Source: Aradus depressus
Lineage: Eukaryota; Arthropoda; Insecta; Hemiptera; Aradidae
Assembly: GCA_963662175.1 (NCBI GenBank)
Contig: OY759222.1
Location: forward strand, 16,812,222-16,876,221
Direction: 5' to 3'
DNA: 64,000 nucleotides
The position numbers and the translations under genes are program-made. The notes beneath the pieces were generated by a model. It worked only from the letters and a program-made list of their open reading frames with translations, did no database searches and was not told where the DNA came from. Below are positions 20,154 through 31,224 of the stretch, one piece after another; the stretch's first letter is position 1, and the number at the start of each line of letters is the position of its first letter.

Positions 20154-20380
20154 AGTTAATTATTATGAATCATACCCGGCTTTTAGGCGAGGTCATATCG
20201 CCTACTACCAGAGCGCTCTTTCGTCACTCTGGTGGACATGAGACCGACTCTACTGTGGGAGTCCTAAATTTTGCGTAGCCAGGTTTATTCACCATAGAGT
20301 AGGGGTCTTTAACGAGTACCTGACATCGTACAGGCTCGGGACCATCGCTGCACGCATACCAGTGAGCTACTGGCGTCCTC
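20154..20380 (-). mobile_element. SINE with deletion near the head
   Basis: The 3' two thirds are intact; the region between GGGACCATCGCT and GCACGCATACCAGTGAGC is deleted, removing box B but keeping the box A side. Confidence 0.78.
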
Positions 20381-20689
20381 TAAGCTGTAGATATGTGTAA
20401 GAAAGAAAATCGCAACACCCCCAATAACTGGTTATGAATGTATCGACACGAAATTTTATATGTGTGAATCCGAAGCCCTATAAAGACGTCTCAGTTGTCA
20501 ATAATGTGAATATGGATGGTGTAGTGAGAAATGATTATTTCACAGGTTGCAAAATAAGAACATAGTTTGACTTCTAAAAGAAGTCCCCATCCATCAATTT
20601 TTAAATTATTCTAACTCTAACAACATTTTATTTTCCTCTCTGCTATATTGCGCTCGACTCATTTTGCGTGCTCTCCTTTGCAGGTGTAC

Positions 20690-20800
20690 TGAATGCTTTC
20701 GATGCAACATACCGCTACAGCAGCGTACTTTCGCCCCCCGGCCACACAGCGTCCTCCCAGACCCACTGCTCCTCAGTCCTACGCTAATGTAAGCCTTTCT
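20690..20800 (+). other. Possible LINE ORF1 fragment
   Basis: One frame reads AAYFRPPATQRPPRP and TAPQSYANV, a Pro/Thr-rich linker reminiscent of LINE ORF1 proteins upstream of SYAxV. A splice-like pyrimidine-AG and a GTAAG border it, so an exon of an unknown gene cannot be excluded. Confidence 0.3.
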
Positions 20801-20892
20801 ATATATTTTTTTATATTTAATTCTCTTTGTTTTTCAGAGTTTTTTGTCTATATTAGTAGACCTCAGTAGACTGCCTCTGAATTATATATAGT

Positions 20893-20942
20893 TTGTTATT
20901 GTGACTCATCCCCGGCCTTTAACTACGAGATCATATTGTCTA
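20893..20942 (-). mobile_element. SINE 3' fragment
   Basis: TTGTGACTCATCCCCGGCC and TAACTACGAGATCATATTG mark the SINE 3' end. A second piece of a SINE lies at 21408-21492. Confidence 0.6.
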
Positions 20943-20949
20943 CAATACA

Positions 20950-21200
20950 GAGGAAAGAGAACCGTAGGGATAGAAGGTCAGGATTTCCTAGGCTTCGCTG
21001 TCCCCGGCCAGTGACCAGTCCAGGAGCTCTAAGGGGTTCTATAACCAATAATGGTACCAAGGAGGCAGCTATCCAAGCGGCACCACCAACTGAGGTTGGG
21101 TTCGTAGTGGTTGTGGTAACTGGGACCATTGTCCGGGATCCAGGAATCTGGAAATACCGGTCACCGGGATCAGCGCGGGATAGTAGGCATCCCTCGAAAT
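20950..21200 (+). repeat. Dispersed repeat D (LINE UTR-like)
   Basis: Shares GTCACCGGGATCAGCGCGGG and ATAGTAGGCATCCCT with 62465-62510. The open frame across it (98 codons) is Arg/Pro-rich and not conserved between the copies. Probably untranslated sequence of a retroelement. Confidence 0.45.
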
Positions 21201-21400
21201 TTAGTATTGATTGTGTTAAACCTCTCCCGTAACCTTCCCCTTCCCTTTTCTCGATTTGTCTGAAAAAAAAAATAGGTGTCGTCCTTAGAGGGTTCTGGAT
21301 TCACATATAAAATTTCATGTTGATATATTCTTTCTATCAGGAGTTATCGTGTTCACAGGCAGACATACAGACAGATAGACTTTTTTTTCATATTTGGAAT
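21200..21400 (-). repeat. Family A fragment
   Basis: Shows TAGGTGTCGTCCTTAGAGGG, TCTGGATTCACATATAAAATTTC and CTATCAGGAGTTATCGTGTTC. Confidence 0.68.
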
Positions 21401-21407
21401 ACTGGGG

Positions 21408-21492
21408 TTCTTAAACGAGTACCTGACATCGTATAAGGTCGGGACCATCGCTTAACGACCCGTTCGAAGGACGTAGTGCTCAAGGTTTCAGA
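21408..21492 (-). mobile_element. SINE middle fragment
   Basis: AACGAGTACCTGACATCGTA and GGACCATCGCTTAACGACCC are SINE body words; it continues the broken copy of 20893-20942 across repeat D and family A material. Confidence 0.62.
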
Positions 21493-21584
21493 AATTAGAT
21501 ATTATAAATAGTTATTAAACCTTAGAGTCCGTCACACATGTGATTAGTAATTACAATAATTGAATAAAGAAATGAATAATTCAA

Positions 21585-21785
21585 AATAATGTATGGTATA
21601 AAAATAATAATACTAATAAATACAGTAGATACAGTTTTTAATTATAATTTAAATTATGATAAATATTTTTTGTAATTCACAAAAGTGTCTTCTTTCACGA
21701 TGTTATTTCAGGAAGTTCTTAAGTCCCTTCCTCAGCATACACTTAAATCTCCTTTTTTATTACCACAACATATAAAATTAGAAAA
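21585..21785 (-). mobile_element. LINE 3' UTR fragment with degenerate hammerhead-like core
   Basis: Related to 51180-51260: GTGTCTTCTTTCACGATG, a decayed AGGAAGTTCTTAAGTCCC arm and CTCAGCATAC. On - the core is CTGAGGA with a mismatched stem II, so catalytic folding is unlikely. Confidence 0.5.
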
Positions 21786-22104
21786 TTACATTACAAAAGT
21801 AAATGAATAATGGCGAATTCTAGGTAAGTACACACAATGTGTCTATTTCTGTCTATAAAGAGCTTGTTATAACTCTGGAATACCGTACTTATATAAAAAT
21901 ACATTATGCTGTTGACAGACAAAGAAAAACATGGTTATCAACATTTGCCCACGCATTTGCGCCCACGTCTATCAAGTGTTATCAGTGCAGTCTCTCTGCC
22001 GTATGGATATTTTCTCTTTGCTCTTCCAAATAGGGATTTAATGTAAAATGATTTTTTTTTTCATCCCTCATTTTTTTATTTATTTATATACATATTTTTT
22101 ACTT

Positions 22105-22236
22105 GAAGTTATGTAATCGGTCAGAAATTCGATGGAGAGTTTTCAACGGAATTTCAAGTATTCCGACCTCATTCCAACAATGAAAATAAAAAATGTCTAT
22201 ATATGAGTCTCTTCTGAACACCTATCGATAACAGAT
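22105..22236 (+). repeat. Family A start, interrupted by hAT
   Basis: AAGTTATGTAATCGGTCAGA through ACACCTATCGATAACAG. The repeat resumes at 22987 (ACGATAACTCTCGTTAGAATG) beyond the hAT element. Confidence 0.7.
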
Positions 22237-22986
22237 TTGAGCTCGGATTTCATGTACTAAAAAAATAAAAATACATGCAATAAAAAGGCCAAAACGTGCA
22301 AAAAAGTGTTACAAAAAATAAAATCCTGCCATTAACTGTTTTTCTGCGAATTTGTAAATTAAATAACTCTTTTTTCAGCATAACATTGGGTAGGGTTTAA
22401 AAATAAATATATAAAATAAAAAGTCTAAAGGAATATATTTATATAATTTATTAAAAATATTTATTGAAAACACAAGTTATTTTTATTTATTTTCTTTCAC
22501 ACCCAATTGCTTTCCCGTATCACGTGCAGACAGTCTTTCCATCGAACTTAAGTTAACGATAATTAATAACCCAACTTTTTACTTTGGAAGAATAACTCGT
22601 TCCCACTTTAGGCGTGATTGTTTTTATTTTTAGAACCAATGTGCTCAAACGTAACCATAAAGATAGAGTAAGACTGAGTGTAGCACAAAGTGGAAGGGAG
22701 CAGAAATGATGGGGATTATTGGCTTTCCACGAATTTAAAGAGAGAGTTAAACTTAAAAATCGTAGTGAGAATGTACCAGAAAAGCGGACTTTATTCAGTG
22801 CGTTCAAAACAGACACGTAAAAAACTAAAACGTGCAATCTTGCCAAAAAAGTTAAAAACGTGCAATTTCATGAAAAATAAAATTGATGTATATTAATCAG
22901 GATGCCTTGATTCGTAAAAATAAATTGTTATTTAATGATTTCAAGCAAGCGAAAAAAAGTGTATTTGCACGGAAATCCGGGCTTTA
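22237..22986 (-). mobile_element. hAT element, internally deleted
   Basis: Termini GAGCTCGGATTTCATGTA (left) and TTTGCACGGAAATCCGGGC (right) match those of the hAT at 41757-42471, in reverse orientation. The - strand retains an N-terminal zinc-finger-like start (KVKSWVINYR, then LKFDGKTVCT) as in some hAT transposases. The rest of the transposase is missing. It sits inside a family A copy; the 8-bp duplication is not clear. Confidence 0.65.
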
Positions 22987-23345
22987 ACGATAACTCTCGT
23001 TAGAATGAATGTATTGACACGAAATTTTATTGGGCATTCAGAACCTTCTCTACTCGATAGGAATTTCGACGAATAAACACTAAAACCTAAATAACTGACG
23101 ATCTAATGAATTTATTGTATTGACACGGAATTTTATATGATAATTTAAAACCACGTAAAAACTGCACGTTTCAGTTTTCAAGCGAATCGAATCGGAAGGG
23201 AATTAAATTTTATATAGAATCCTGAACACAGTAAGGACGATTATCTGTCAATTTTGGTCAACTCAAAAGCCCTAATAACTATCAATGAAAAGAATGTATC
23301 GATACTATATTCAGTATGAGTATTCAGTCCCTGTGTTATTGAAAT
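22527..23345 (+). repeat. Left arm of an 819-bp inverted duplication
   Basis: Starts at CAGACAGTCTTTCCATCG inside the hAT and ends at ATTATTGAAAT-like sequence in family A. The inverted partner is 24012-24830; both are 819 bp and nearly identical. The arm spans half of the hAT, the hAT/family A junction and two family A segments, so the duplication postdates the hAT insertion. Confidence 0.88.
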
Positions 23346-24011
23346 AACTAAGTAAAGCTAATTTTAAGGAAATGAAGAAAGACGTTCTTATGATGTATCC
23401 TATTATATTATGTTATGTTAAATGGAAATAAATATTGTATATGTTTACATAAATTAATAGTTTCATAATGACTTTTTAAAAATTATTTCTTATTTTTTTG
23501 ATGATTTAATTTGAAGCGTTATGTACGTTAAACGAAGATTGACATTCTCAGCTCAGACAGAGATGGTAAGATAGCGTATGTCTGTTTATGGGCGGAGGAA
23601 GCCACGTGAGTGAAGGGTGGAGTAGAGGAGCCATATGTAGGGTGCCCACCCCCCCTCTCATCCCCCCCCCCCCCCCCCCCAAACTTAGATCAATATTTTA
23701 GCACCCCACCACGCCCTGCCCACTGGCTCACGTACAATACCACACACACACAAATAGCTCACACTGTCCCCAGAGGAGGATGGAGAACTGCACCCCATTT
23801 CGTAGATACCATGAGAACATTCGGACCAAGAGTTTCTTAGCTAGCAGGTAGCGATGTGGTGGACAACCAGCAGAACTACAACTTAATCCTGTTTTTACTT
23901 ACCCACTTATACAATAAGGAAAGTTATCGGTCAGAAATTCGACGCAGATTTTTCAAAGAAATTTCATATTCCCAACACTTCCGAAAATTAAAAAAAAATT
24001 GTTTGTCATTG
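23346..24011. other. Spacer of the inverted duplication
   Basis: 666 bp holding a LINE-tail-like piece (GATGTATCCTATTATATTATG at 23393), a C-rich run (23647-23680) and a family A start (GTTATCGGTCAGAAATTCG at 23926). No coding region; the Pro-rich frame across 23610-23840 is driven by the C run. Confidence 0.55.
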
Positions 24012-24830
24012 ATTTCAATAACTCAGGGACTGAATACTCATACTGAATATAGTATCGATACATTCTTTTCATTGATAGTTATTAGGGCTTTTGAGTTGAC
24101 CAAAATTGACAGATAATCGTCCTTACTGTGTTCAGGATTCCCTATATAAAATTTAATTCCCTTCCGATTCGATTCGCTTGAAAACTGAAACGTGCAGTTT
24201 TTACGTGGTTTTAAATGATCATATAAAATTCCGTGTCAATACAATACATTCATTAGATCGTCAGTTATTTAGGTTTTAGTGTTTATTCGTCGAAATTCCT
24301 ATCGAGTAGAGAAGGTTCTGAATGCCCAATAAAATTTCGTGTCAATACATTAATTCTAACGAGAGTTATCGTTAAAGCCCGGATTTCCGTGCAAATGCAC
24401 TTTCTTTCGCTTGCTTGAAATCATTAAATAACAATTTATTTTTACGAATTAAGGCATCCTGATTAATATACATAAATTTTATTTTTCACGAAATTGAACG
24501 TTTTCAACTTTTTTGGCAAGATTGCACGTTTTAGTTTTTTACGTGTCTGTTTTGAACGCACTGAATAAGGTCCGCTTTTCTGGTAAATTCTCACTAAGAT
24601 TTTCAAGTTTGACTCTCTTTAAGTTCGTGGAAAGCCAATAATGCCCATCATTTCTGCTCCCTTCCACTTTGTGCTACACTCAGTCTTACTCTATCTTTAT
24701 GGTTACGTTTGAGCACATTGGTTCTAAAAATAAAAACAATCACGCCTAAAGTGGGAACGAGTTATTCTTCCAAAGTAAAAAGTTGGGTTATTAATTATCG
24801 TTAACTTAAGTTCGATGGAAAGACTGTCTG
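24012..24830 (-). repeat. Right arm of the 819-bp inverted duplication
   Basis: Reverse complement of 22527-23345 with few substitutions and small indels. It ends at AGACTGTCTG and is abutted by GAAAGCCGGCTAGC, the downstream half of a family 5 ribozyme-like motif (see 41100). Confidence 0.88.
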
Positions 24831-24889
24831 AAAGCCGGCTAGCTACTTCTAATAAAAATCTGTGAGAGGTCATACTATATTTTATTTGA

Positions 24890-25205
24890 CAACCTGTGAT
24901 ATATTGTATATTTTTTCTTACCCAACTGTACGATCTAAAGGGGATCTCTCTCGATTCTAAAAATTAAAAAAAAAAAAAATGTGTGTGTCTGTGGAATGAA
25001 AGAATCGATGCAAAATACGTATATACGTCCATCCAGAACCCCATAAGGATGACATTTAGGAAGAGGCTCGACTCAGAAACCCTAATAACTAATAAAAAGA
25101 TAAAATTTATCGACAACTAATTCATTATGCCGATTCCCCCTCCCTAATTAATTCGTGCTGGGGAAGTTCATTGTCGGTTCTTCACCGACAATTTTTTTTC
25201 TCTAA
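24890..25205 (+). repeat. Family A copy, decayed
   Basis: GTGTGTGTCTGTG, CCAGAACCCCATAAGGATGAC and the end TTCGTGCTGGGGAAGTTC with GTCGGTTCTTCACCGAC. A 29-base A run follows at 25216-25244. Confidence 0.7.
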
Positions 25206-25213
25206 AAACATCC

Positions 25214-25244
<31 letters not shown>

Positions 25245-25374
25245 CGATGGAGCACTCGCGTCAAAATAAAATATTCATGGCGCGACAATTTGTTTATACA
25301 GGGTTGGTCAACACCTCTTAACCGATGTGTTGTCACTCAAAATATTCTACTATGAAAAAACAAAAAAACTTGTG

Positions 25375-25620
25375 ACTCACTGACTATGTACTTCCCCTAA
25401 TCAATTAAATTTTTTTCCCTCAAATACCGACGACTGTTTGCGCTAATATTCTATAGTTGACTTAAATAGGGGCTCCCAAATCATATTAAATTCATTACGT
25501 TAGCTGTTATTATAGTTTTTTTGTTAAACCTCTTCTCTAATTCCTCTCTCCCCTTTTGGTCGATTTGACTGAAAATCAAAGGGTGACGTTCTTGAAAGGT
25601 TCTGGCTACACATATAATAA
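25375..25620 (-). repeat. Family A copy
   Basis: ACTATGTACTTCCCCTAATC at the end, then GTTTGCGCTAATATTC, GGGGCTCCCAAATC and CGATTTGACTGAAAATCAAAG. Confidence 0.7.
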
Positions 25621-26315
25621 AAATAATAATAATAATATATCATTATAAATAATAAAATTATGTTAATTGTATGAAATGCTTACTGAAGTGAACTTTTCAT
25701 CTCCCAAAATTAAATTGTTGACAAAAGTTAAATGTTAATATTATTTTCAAAATGTACTTTCTTTTCGGAGTTACTCAGGAGTAAATCTATGATAAGAAGT
25801 TCGGCTGAGTAGATTTGATAGTATAAAATAAATTAAATTTTCATATAAATACTTTTTTTTTTTTACTTTTTCTTATCTGAAACAAGTTCACTGAGTTTCA
25901 TCGAAATTACTGATAAGAATATTATTTAAAAAAAAGTAAAATGAAAAAATATTTTTATATATTTTTTAAAAAGTAGACATGGGGAATGACATATTTTCTA
26001 ACTTTTTAAGTTTAAAAAAGTCTGATGAATCATCGGCAATGTTCTTCTCTAGTGAGAATTAATCATTAATTCTTATTATCAAGGGAAATATGAATACTTA
26101 TTCTAGATATCGATGTATGTAATCGATAGTTATTTGGTTTATAATTCATGGGATCATTAGTATGCTATCGACCCGTAGGTCGTACCTGTTCACTGTGTAT
26201 TGTATTATTGCTATTTTAAAGAGTGAAAATTTGTGGAAACTCTTACTTTTATTGTCAATTTTTATATTTTAAATTATTAGGATTTTTTTTTTTTTAAATT
26301 TGCTGTTTATGAAAA

Positions 26316-27057
26316 ATGAAAAATATATTTTAAAAATTCTAGGACGGCTGAGCACAAGTACAAACTATCCATTTTATAGTTGGCAATGTTAAAGTTATCA
26401 TTAATTTTTGTTATAGTGTTATAGTTATTTTATCTTAGTCCAATACATTTTTTGTAGTTAGGCATAACAATTTCTATGTTTATGTTTATAATTTATTTTA
26501 AAGTTTTTTTTAATATAAGCCTTTTATAATTTAGATAGCAGGTTTGTGAAGTGCAGAAAATGAAATGGCAGATTCGGTGGCTCGGTATGACCGATAATAA
26601 GCTCCACTCGAGTCTGGAACACCTCAATAAGAGAAAATAGGAAAGAAGTAGTAATTTTAAATCGGTTACGTATAGGGCACACCAGGCTTGACCCATGGAT
26701 ATGTGATGGCTCGGGAACCCCCTCCTCTGTGAGGTGGGACTGTCTGTCAGACACATTCTAACAGAATGCATGACATATAGTCCCCAGCGTGAGAATTTCA
26801 ACCTTGCGGTGGATATTTCCGAAATTCTGTCCAATTACCCAACTATTTCACAAACCTCCTATCTAAATTATAAAAGGCTTATATTTAAAAGAACTTTGAA
26901 ATAAATAATAAACATAGAAATTGCTATGTCTAACTACAAAAAATGTATTGCACTAAGATAAAATAACTATAACACTATAACAAAAGTTAATAACTTTAAC
27001 ATTGCCAGCTATAAAATGTGCTCAGCCAACCTACCATTTTTAAAATATATTTTTCAT
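26316..27057 (+). mobile_element. LINE 3' end arranged as a palindrome
   Basis: Arms 26316-26550 and 26847-27057 are inverted copies. The right arm is the natural continuation of the LINE (the frame runs NYPTISQTSYLNYKRLIFK to a stop at 26899-26901, then 3' UTR). The left arm is the same 3' UTR inverted. The 296-bp centre encodes the LINE C-terminus. Confidence 0.7.
26620..26901 (+). pseudogene. LINE reverse transcriptase C-terminal fragment
   Basis: With one frameshift the + strand reads VILNRLRIGHTRL, then THGYVMAREPPPLCE, LSVRHILTECMTYSPQREN, a pattern typical of the post-reverse-transcriptase zinc-knuckle region (RIGHTRLTHGYL..REPPPxC...RHILxECxxY). The knuckle cysteine pair is degraded. 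No catalytic domain. Confidence 0.72.
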
Positions 27058-27344
27058 GTTTTATCTGATAAAAATAAGTAAAAAATGAAGCCAGAGCATA
27101 AAAAAAATATATTTGTCATTATAAACGATATAATATGTCAACTATTCGTCATATTTTAAAAATCTAGTTGATGTATCCGAAGAAATAAAATGTTGACCCT
27201 CCCGTCGGTCCTTTTAGTGAAATAGTCCAGGTTCTCCAGATGCAGAGAAACCCCATGGGGGGTGCTTAAAAAAAATATCTAGTTCATAAAAAAAAATATA
27301 TATTTCTTAATATAAACGATGTATGTCAATATATATATATTTTT

Positions 27345-27595
27345 TTTGTTTCAACGGAATCGGCCGAAGGGAAGGGGGATAAGAAGATGGATCAACTCAA
27401 AAACTCTAATAACTGCCGATGAAATAAATAAATTGACACTAAATTTAGTATATGGATTCAGAAGCCCCTATGTAAGTCAAGTATTGAATATTAGCGTAAA
27501 CGGTCGATTGGTTTTGGAGAGGGCGAAAAATTAATCGATTAATTCGTTCTGGGGAAGTATATTGCCGGTGATTCACCGACGATTTTTTTTTTTTT
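27345..27595 (+). repeat. Family A 3' half
   Basis: ACGGAATCGGCCGAAGGGAA, CTCTAATAACTGCCGATG, AAACGGTCGATTGG, TTCTGGGGAAGTATATTGCC and TCACCGACGATT followed by T12. Confidence 0.75.
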
Positions 27596-27754
27596 ACTTT
27601 TAATGAGGATCGTTCGAATTTAAGAAAACACTATATTTCTTTGTGACCGAAAACGATGAATTGTACAGATTCAATGGGTGCGGTCTTGCTGAGAACCATT
27701 TTCTTTACAAGAGTAGTGTGTAGCACATCATTGTAGACGATGGGATGAGTGTTG

Positions 27755-27860
27755 GTTAGTTATTATGACTCATGGCCGGGGTTTAACTACGAGGTCATAT
27801 CGCCTACTACCAGAGCGCTCACTATGGGAGTACTAAATTTTGCCTACCCTAAATTTTTAT
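27755..27860 (-). mobile_element. SINE 3' fragment with deletion
   Basis: GACTCATGGCCGGGGTTTAAC, TACTACCAGAGCGCTC then directly GGGAGTACTAAATTTTGCC. Confidence 0.72.
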
Positions 27861-27861
27861 T

Positions 27862-28050
27862 CGATTTCCCTCCCGGGGCCATGGATGTTGAAAATAACTA
27901 GATAACACCATTACAGAGACATGGCTAATATGCATCGTACATAAGATAAGGCCAATAAAAATATATTTTAATGTATACATTCTTATATTATGACGTATCC
28001 TATTACCATGTATTGGTTTAACGGAAATAAAATGATTATTATTATTAGTC
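27862..28050 (+). mobile_element. LINE 3' terminus with ATT microsatellite tail
   Basis: Ends CCTATTACCATGTATTGG, TTTAACGGAAATAAAATG and (ATT)4, the sense form of the 3' terminus shared with 38670, 50350 and 61410. It sits between two SINE copies. Confidence 0.65.
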
Positions 28051-28120
28051 ATAAGTGGACTCGCACCTTTAGAAGTCTGTGACAACCGGTGTTAGTATAC
28101 GCGCTATCTAATTTATTAGT

Positions 28121-28455
28121 TAGTTATTAGGACTCATGCCTGGGCTTTAACTACGAGGTCATATCGCCTACTACCAGAGCGCTCTTTCGTCACTCTGGTG
28201 GACATGAGCCCGACTCTACTCTGGGAGTCCTAAATTTTGCCTACCCTAAATTTTTATGCACCTAGGGCAGGGGTCAATGAATACCTGACATCGTACAGGC
28301 TCGGGACTATCGCTTAACGTCCCATCCGAAGGACGGCGTACTTAAGTTTATTTTACCTCTCAGATAAAATAAACTAAAGGCCTCGGCCGGGTTTCGAACC
28401 CACGATCTTGAGCTCAGAAAGCAAGCACGCATACTACTGAGCTACCGGCACCCTC
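28121..28455 (-). mobile_element. tRNA-derived SINE, full length
   Basis: All parts are present, from the box A/B head at the right end (GGTGCCGGTAGCTCAGTAG on -) to GACTCATGCCTGGGC at the left. One of the best copies. Confidence 0.9.
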
Positions 28456-28659
28456 AAGGATGAGTATTATATTTAACTGGGATCCATTCCACGAGTGGAT
28501 GGGTATGTGTGTTCGTGACGTATGTTCTCCACTCGTTCATTGATCAAGTGGGGGAAAAATCAGACCTAACAATACATCTGCTTGAACCAGAACTCGCATC
28601 CTCTTCGTCCAAAAAACGTTGTTTTTCAATTTTAATTAGTGACTTTTTCATAGAAGAAA

Positions 28660-29060
28660 AAAAATTCGTCTGAAAATTCTTATTTATAAATTTCTTCTTC
28701 GTTCTTATGGGGTTCCGATTTAACGTATACAATTCTGGATATACATAAAAGTTTGTGTCGATATATTCATTCTCTTCTCTAATCTTCATTTTCCCTTTGG
28801 CCGATTTAGCTGATATTCAATAGGTATCGCCCTTATGAGTTTTTGGATATACGTGTGTGTGTCTGTGAACACGATAACCCACGATAGAGTGAATGTATCG
28901 ACACGAAAGTTTATATGTGCATCCAGTCCTGTATAAGGACGATGCCTATTGATTTTCTGCCAAATCGACTAAAGGAAATAGATTAGGAACACGCTTAACA
29001 CATGAACTCTATCAACTGCATCGGATACAAAATTTCATATATAAATTTAGTAGGTTATAA
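28660..29060. repeat. Two opposed family A fragments
   Basis: 28660-28840 reads as the - orientation (TTCCCTTTGGCCGATTTAGC); 28850-29050 reads + (GTGAACACGATAACCCACG, CACGAAAGTTTATATGTGC). They meet head to head. Confidence 0.66.
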
Positions 29061-29154
29061 ATATAAGTGGTATTTTGTAAAATATACTAAGGCCCCTACT
29101 AAGTAAAGTGGACTTAATTAGATAATCCTCTGGTGGACTTAATTAGATAAACTT

Positions 29155-29600
29155 CTAATTAGATAATCCCCCTTACCCTTTGGCCGATTTGGCTGAAAAT
29201 CAATAGGGATGTCCTTGGAGGGTTCTTGTAAAGTTGTGTGACGATACAATCTCGGACACGTAGACAGACAAACATATTACTTCTCAAGCTATACGAAGTA
29301 TAGACGAAGTTATGTAATCGGTCAACAATTCGATGCGGAGTTTTCAACGAAATTTCATGTTTTCAAACCTCTAGATTCGAAATATGAAAAAAACAATTCT
29401 GTATGTTTGTGGGTGTCTGTGAGCACGATAACTCCCGATAGAATAAATATATGGACACGAATTTTTTTATTTGTATCCAGAACCCTTTAAATACGAAACC
29501 TATTAATTTTCAGCCAAGTTTACCTAAGGGGAGGGGGGATCAGAGGGGAGGCTTAACTCAAAAACCTCAATAACTGCCGATGTAATGAATGTTGTGATGT
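29155..29600. repeat. Family A fragments, - then +
   Basis: 29160-29230 is inverted (TTTGGCCGATTTGGCTGAAA); 29290-29600 is a good + start: AGACGAAGTTATGTAATCGG, ACAATTCGATGCGGAG, GAGCACGATAACTCCCGATAG. Confidence 0.72.
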
Positions 29601-29604
29601 ATAA

Positions 29605-30104
29605 AATTACACACATTTACTTATTAATAATATATTATAAAATTAATTATGTTTATTGGTATAAGAAAAGCAGCTGTTAGAAATGAAGTAGTGAATAAAT
29701 AAATGAAGTCGCATTTTGTTTTAAAACAAACCAATGAATGGAGACCAAAAACGATGATCAGCTGTTCCAATGAAATGGACCAGTCTAGGTTGGGTTTGGG
29801 AGGTGAGAAGTCTGAGATGAGATGGGAAGGTGGACAGTCTAGTAGTGAGAGAAGTGTTTTTAGGTGTGGTGAACCAAGTAGTAGTATTTATGTACATATA
29901 TATGCGATATATAAAATAGCATTTGATATAGTTTTATGTAATTGGTTTATAAGATTTCTTCTTGAAAATTAAATTCATTTTTTAATATTTACTTAACCAA
30001 TTTATAATGTAAGTTTAGGTAAATAAACCCAATATTTGTTCTCTTATTCTATGCTATTCATTTTCCCCGTTAACCCAGTAAGATACTTTATATCTTTGGA
30101 TTAG
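29605..30104. other. Unassigned stretch
   Basis: An 89-residue frame (29703-29972) has no recognised domain and lies in low-complexity sequence; I do not call a gene. Confidence 0.4.
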
Positions 30105-30310
30105 ATTTAACATTTTTTCAAAATTTAGAAAAACAATATGGCATCTTTTTAGTAAATTTAGAAGAAATCCAAATGAAAAGTTAGTTAAAATATGTGCACT
30201 TTTTTCAAAATTGCTCGTCTTGAACTTTTGATATTTTTAGGGTCCTGTTCGCAAATTACTATAGAAATCAAAATTTAGTAGTAGACCAGCTATAATTTCT
30301 ACAGGAAATG
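30105..30310 (-). repeat. Dispersed repeat C, inverted copy
   Basis: Matches 17000-17205 on the other strand: CCAAATGAAAAGTTAGTTAA, TTGAACTTTTGATATTTTTAGGG and GAAATCAAAATTTAGTAGTAG. Confidence 0.7.
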
Positions 30311-30354
30311 TAATAATATTTATTATCTATTCATGTGTTTTAATTATTATTAAT

Positions 30355-30470
30355 TCATGAATAAAACAAACTTATTTTTGAAATTTTGTCTATTCCACTA
30401 AAGATATATATGTATACAACTACCGGTATATTTCAAAAATAAGTTTGTTTTATTCATTTATTACAAGTTT
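30355..30470. repeat. Short foldback element
   Basis: Inverted arms of about 28 bp (GAATAAAACAAACTTATTTTTG and its complement) around CTACCGGTATA. It resembles the ends of the ribozyme-bearing foldbacks but has no CUGANGA core. Confidence 0.55.
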
Positions 30471-30639
30471 CCACAATATGTCCGCGTTCCTCAACTTAGA
30501 AGTTATTATTAATTCAGTTATTATTTTTATATTTATATATTTTACATAATTTTATTTATCACAATGTATCGGCATGAATTAAATATTTTCATATTTAAAG
30601 TCAAAACCCAATGAGGACATAACCTCATATTTTAACGAT

Positions 30640-31085
30640 ATCGGCTGAAGAGGAGGGCGGTTTTCATAACTTCCCCTATATTTCGTCTAGCGGTGGAAGT
30701 AAACAATTTGCCCATACGTAAGATAGATAGACTTTAGAGGAGGATATCTGTGGGGGAATTACATAATAATAAGGTAAGACTGTGAAGGGAGTATCCTCCA
30801 TTTGGTTTTATGTGGGGGAGGGTAGGACGGGACGGGTAGGACGGGTCTCTACCAAAAAGGGGTTGCTGGAGATTAATGCGAACCCATAGCGAGGCACTCA
30901 GAGCTCTACTCCAGGACAACATACTGCTAAGTGAACAGCCATACCATTTCTGACTTGACTTTTGTTAGCGTCAGTTACCCGGATAATGGACAAACGAAAC
31001 CACAACAAAAATGGACCGGAAAAATCTTTTTCACTTCTTTTGTCTTTTGGTTTGTATTGTTTACATTGTGCAGGTAAAAATGGCA
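30640..31085. other. Unassigned stretch
   Basis: Contains a minisatellite-like GGTAGGACGGGACGGGTAGG (30820-30845). Short frames on both strands lack recognisable domains. Confidence 0.4.
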
Positions 31086-31195
31086 ATGTACCATCCGAAG
31101 GACGGCGTGCTCCCAGACAAAAAACCTTAAGGACTCGATGGGGCTCCGAATCCGCGATTTTTAAGCATGCTACCTCTGAGCTAACAGCTCCCTTT
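31086..31195 (-). mobile_element. SINE head fragment
   Basis: CCATCCGAAGGACGGCGTGC and the box B/A complements (CCGAATCCGCGATTTTTAAGC, CTCTGAGCTAACAGC). Confidence 0.62.
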
Positions 31196-31224
31196 AAAAT
31201 CAATAAGTGTTGTCTTAATGGGAT

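Noticed and set aside
20936..21232. 98-codon Arg/Pro-rich frame
   Set aside because: Part of dispersed repeat D; the second copy at 62450 does not keep the frame.
23610..23840. Proline-rich protein
   Set aside because: The Pro run comes from a C homopolymer; rest of the frame is not protein-like.
30355..30470. Further hammerhead in the short foldback
   Set aside because: It has a CTACCGGTA-like palindrome but no CUGANGA core or GAA, so the ribozyme fold cannot be drawn.
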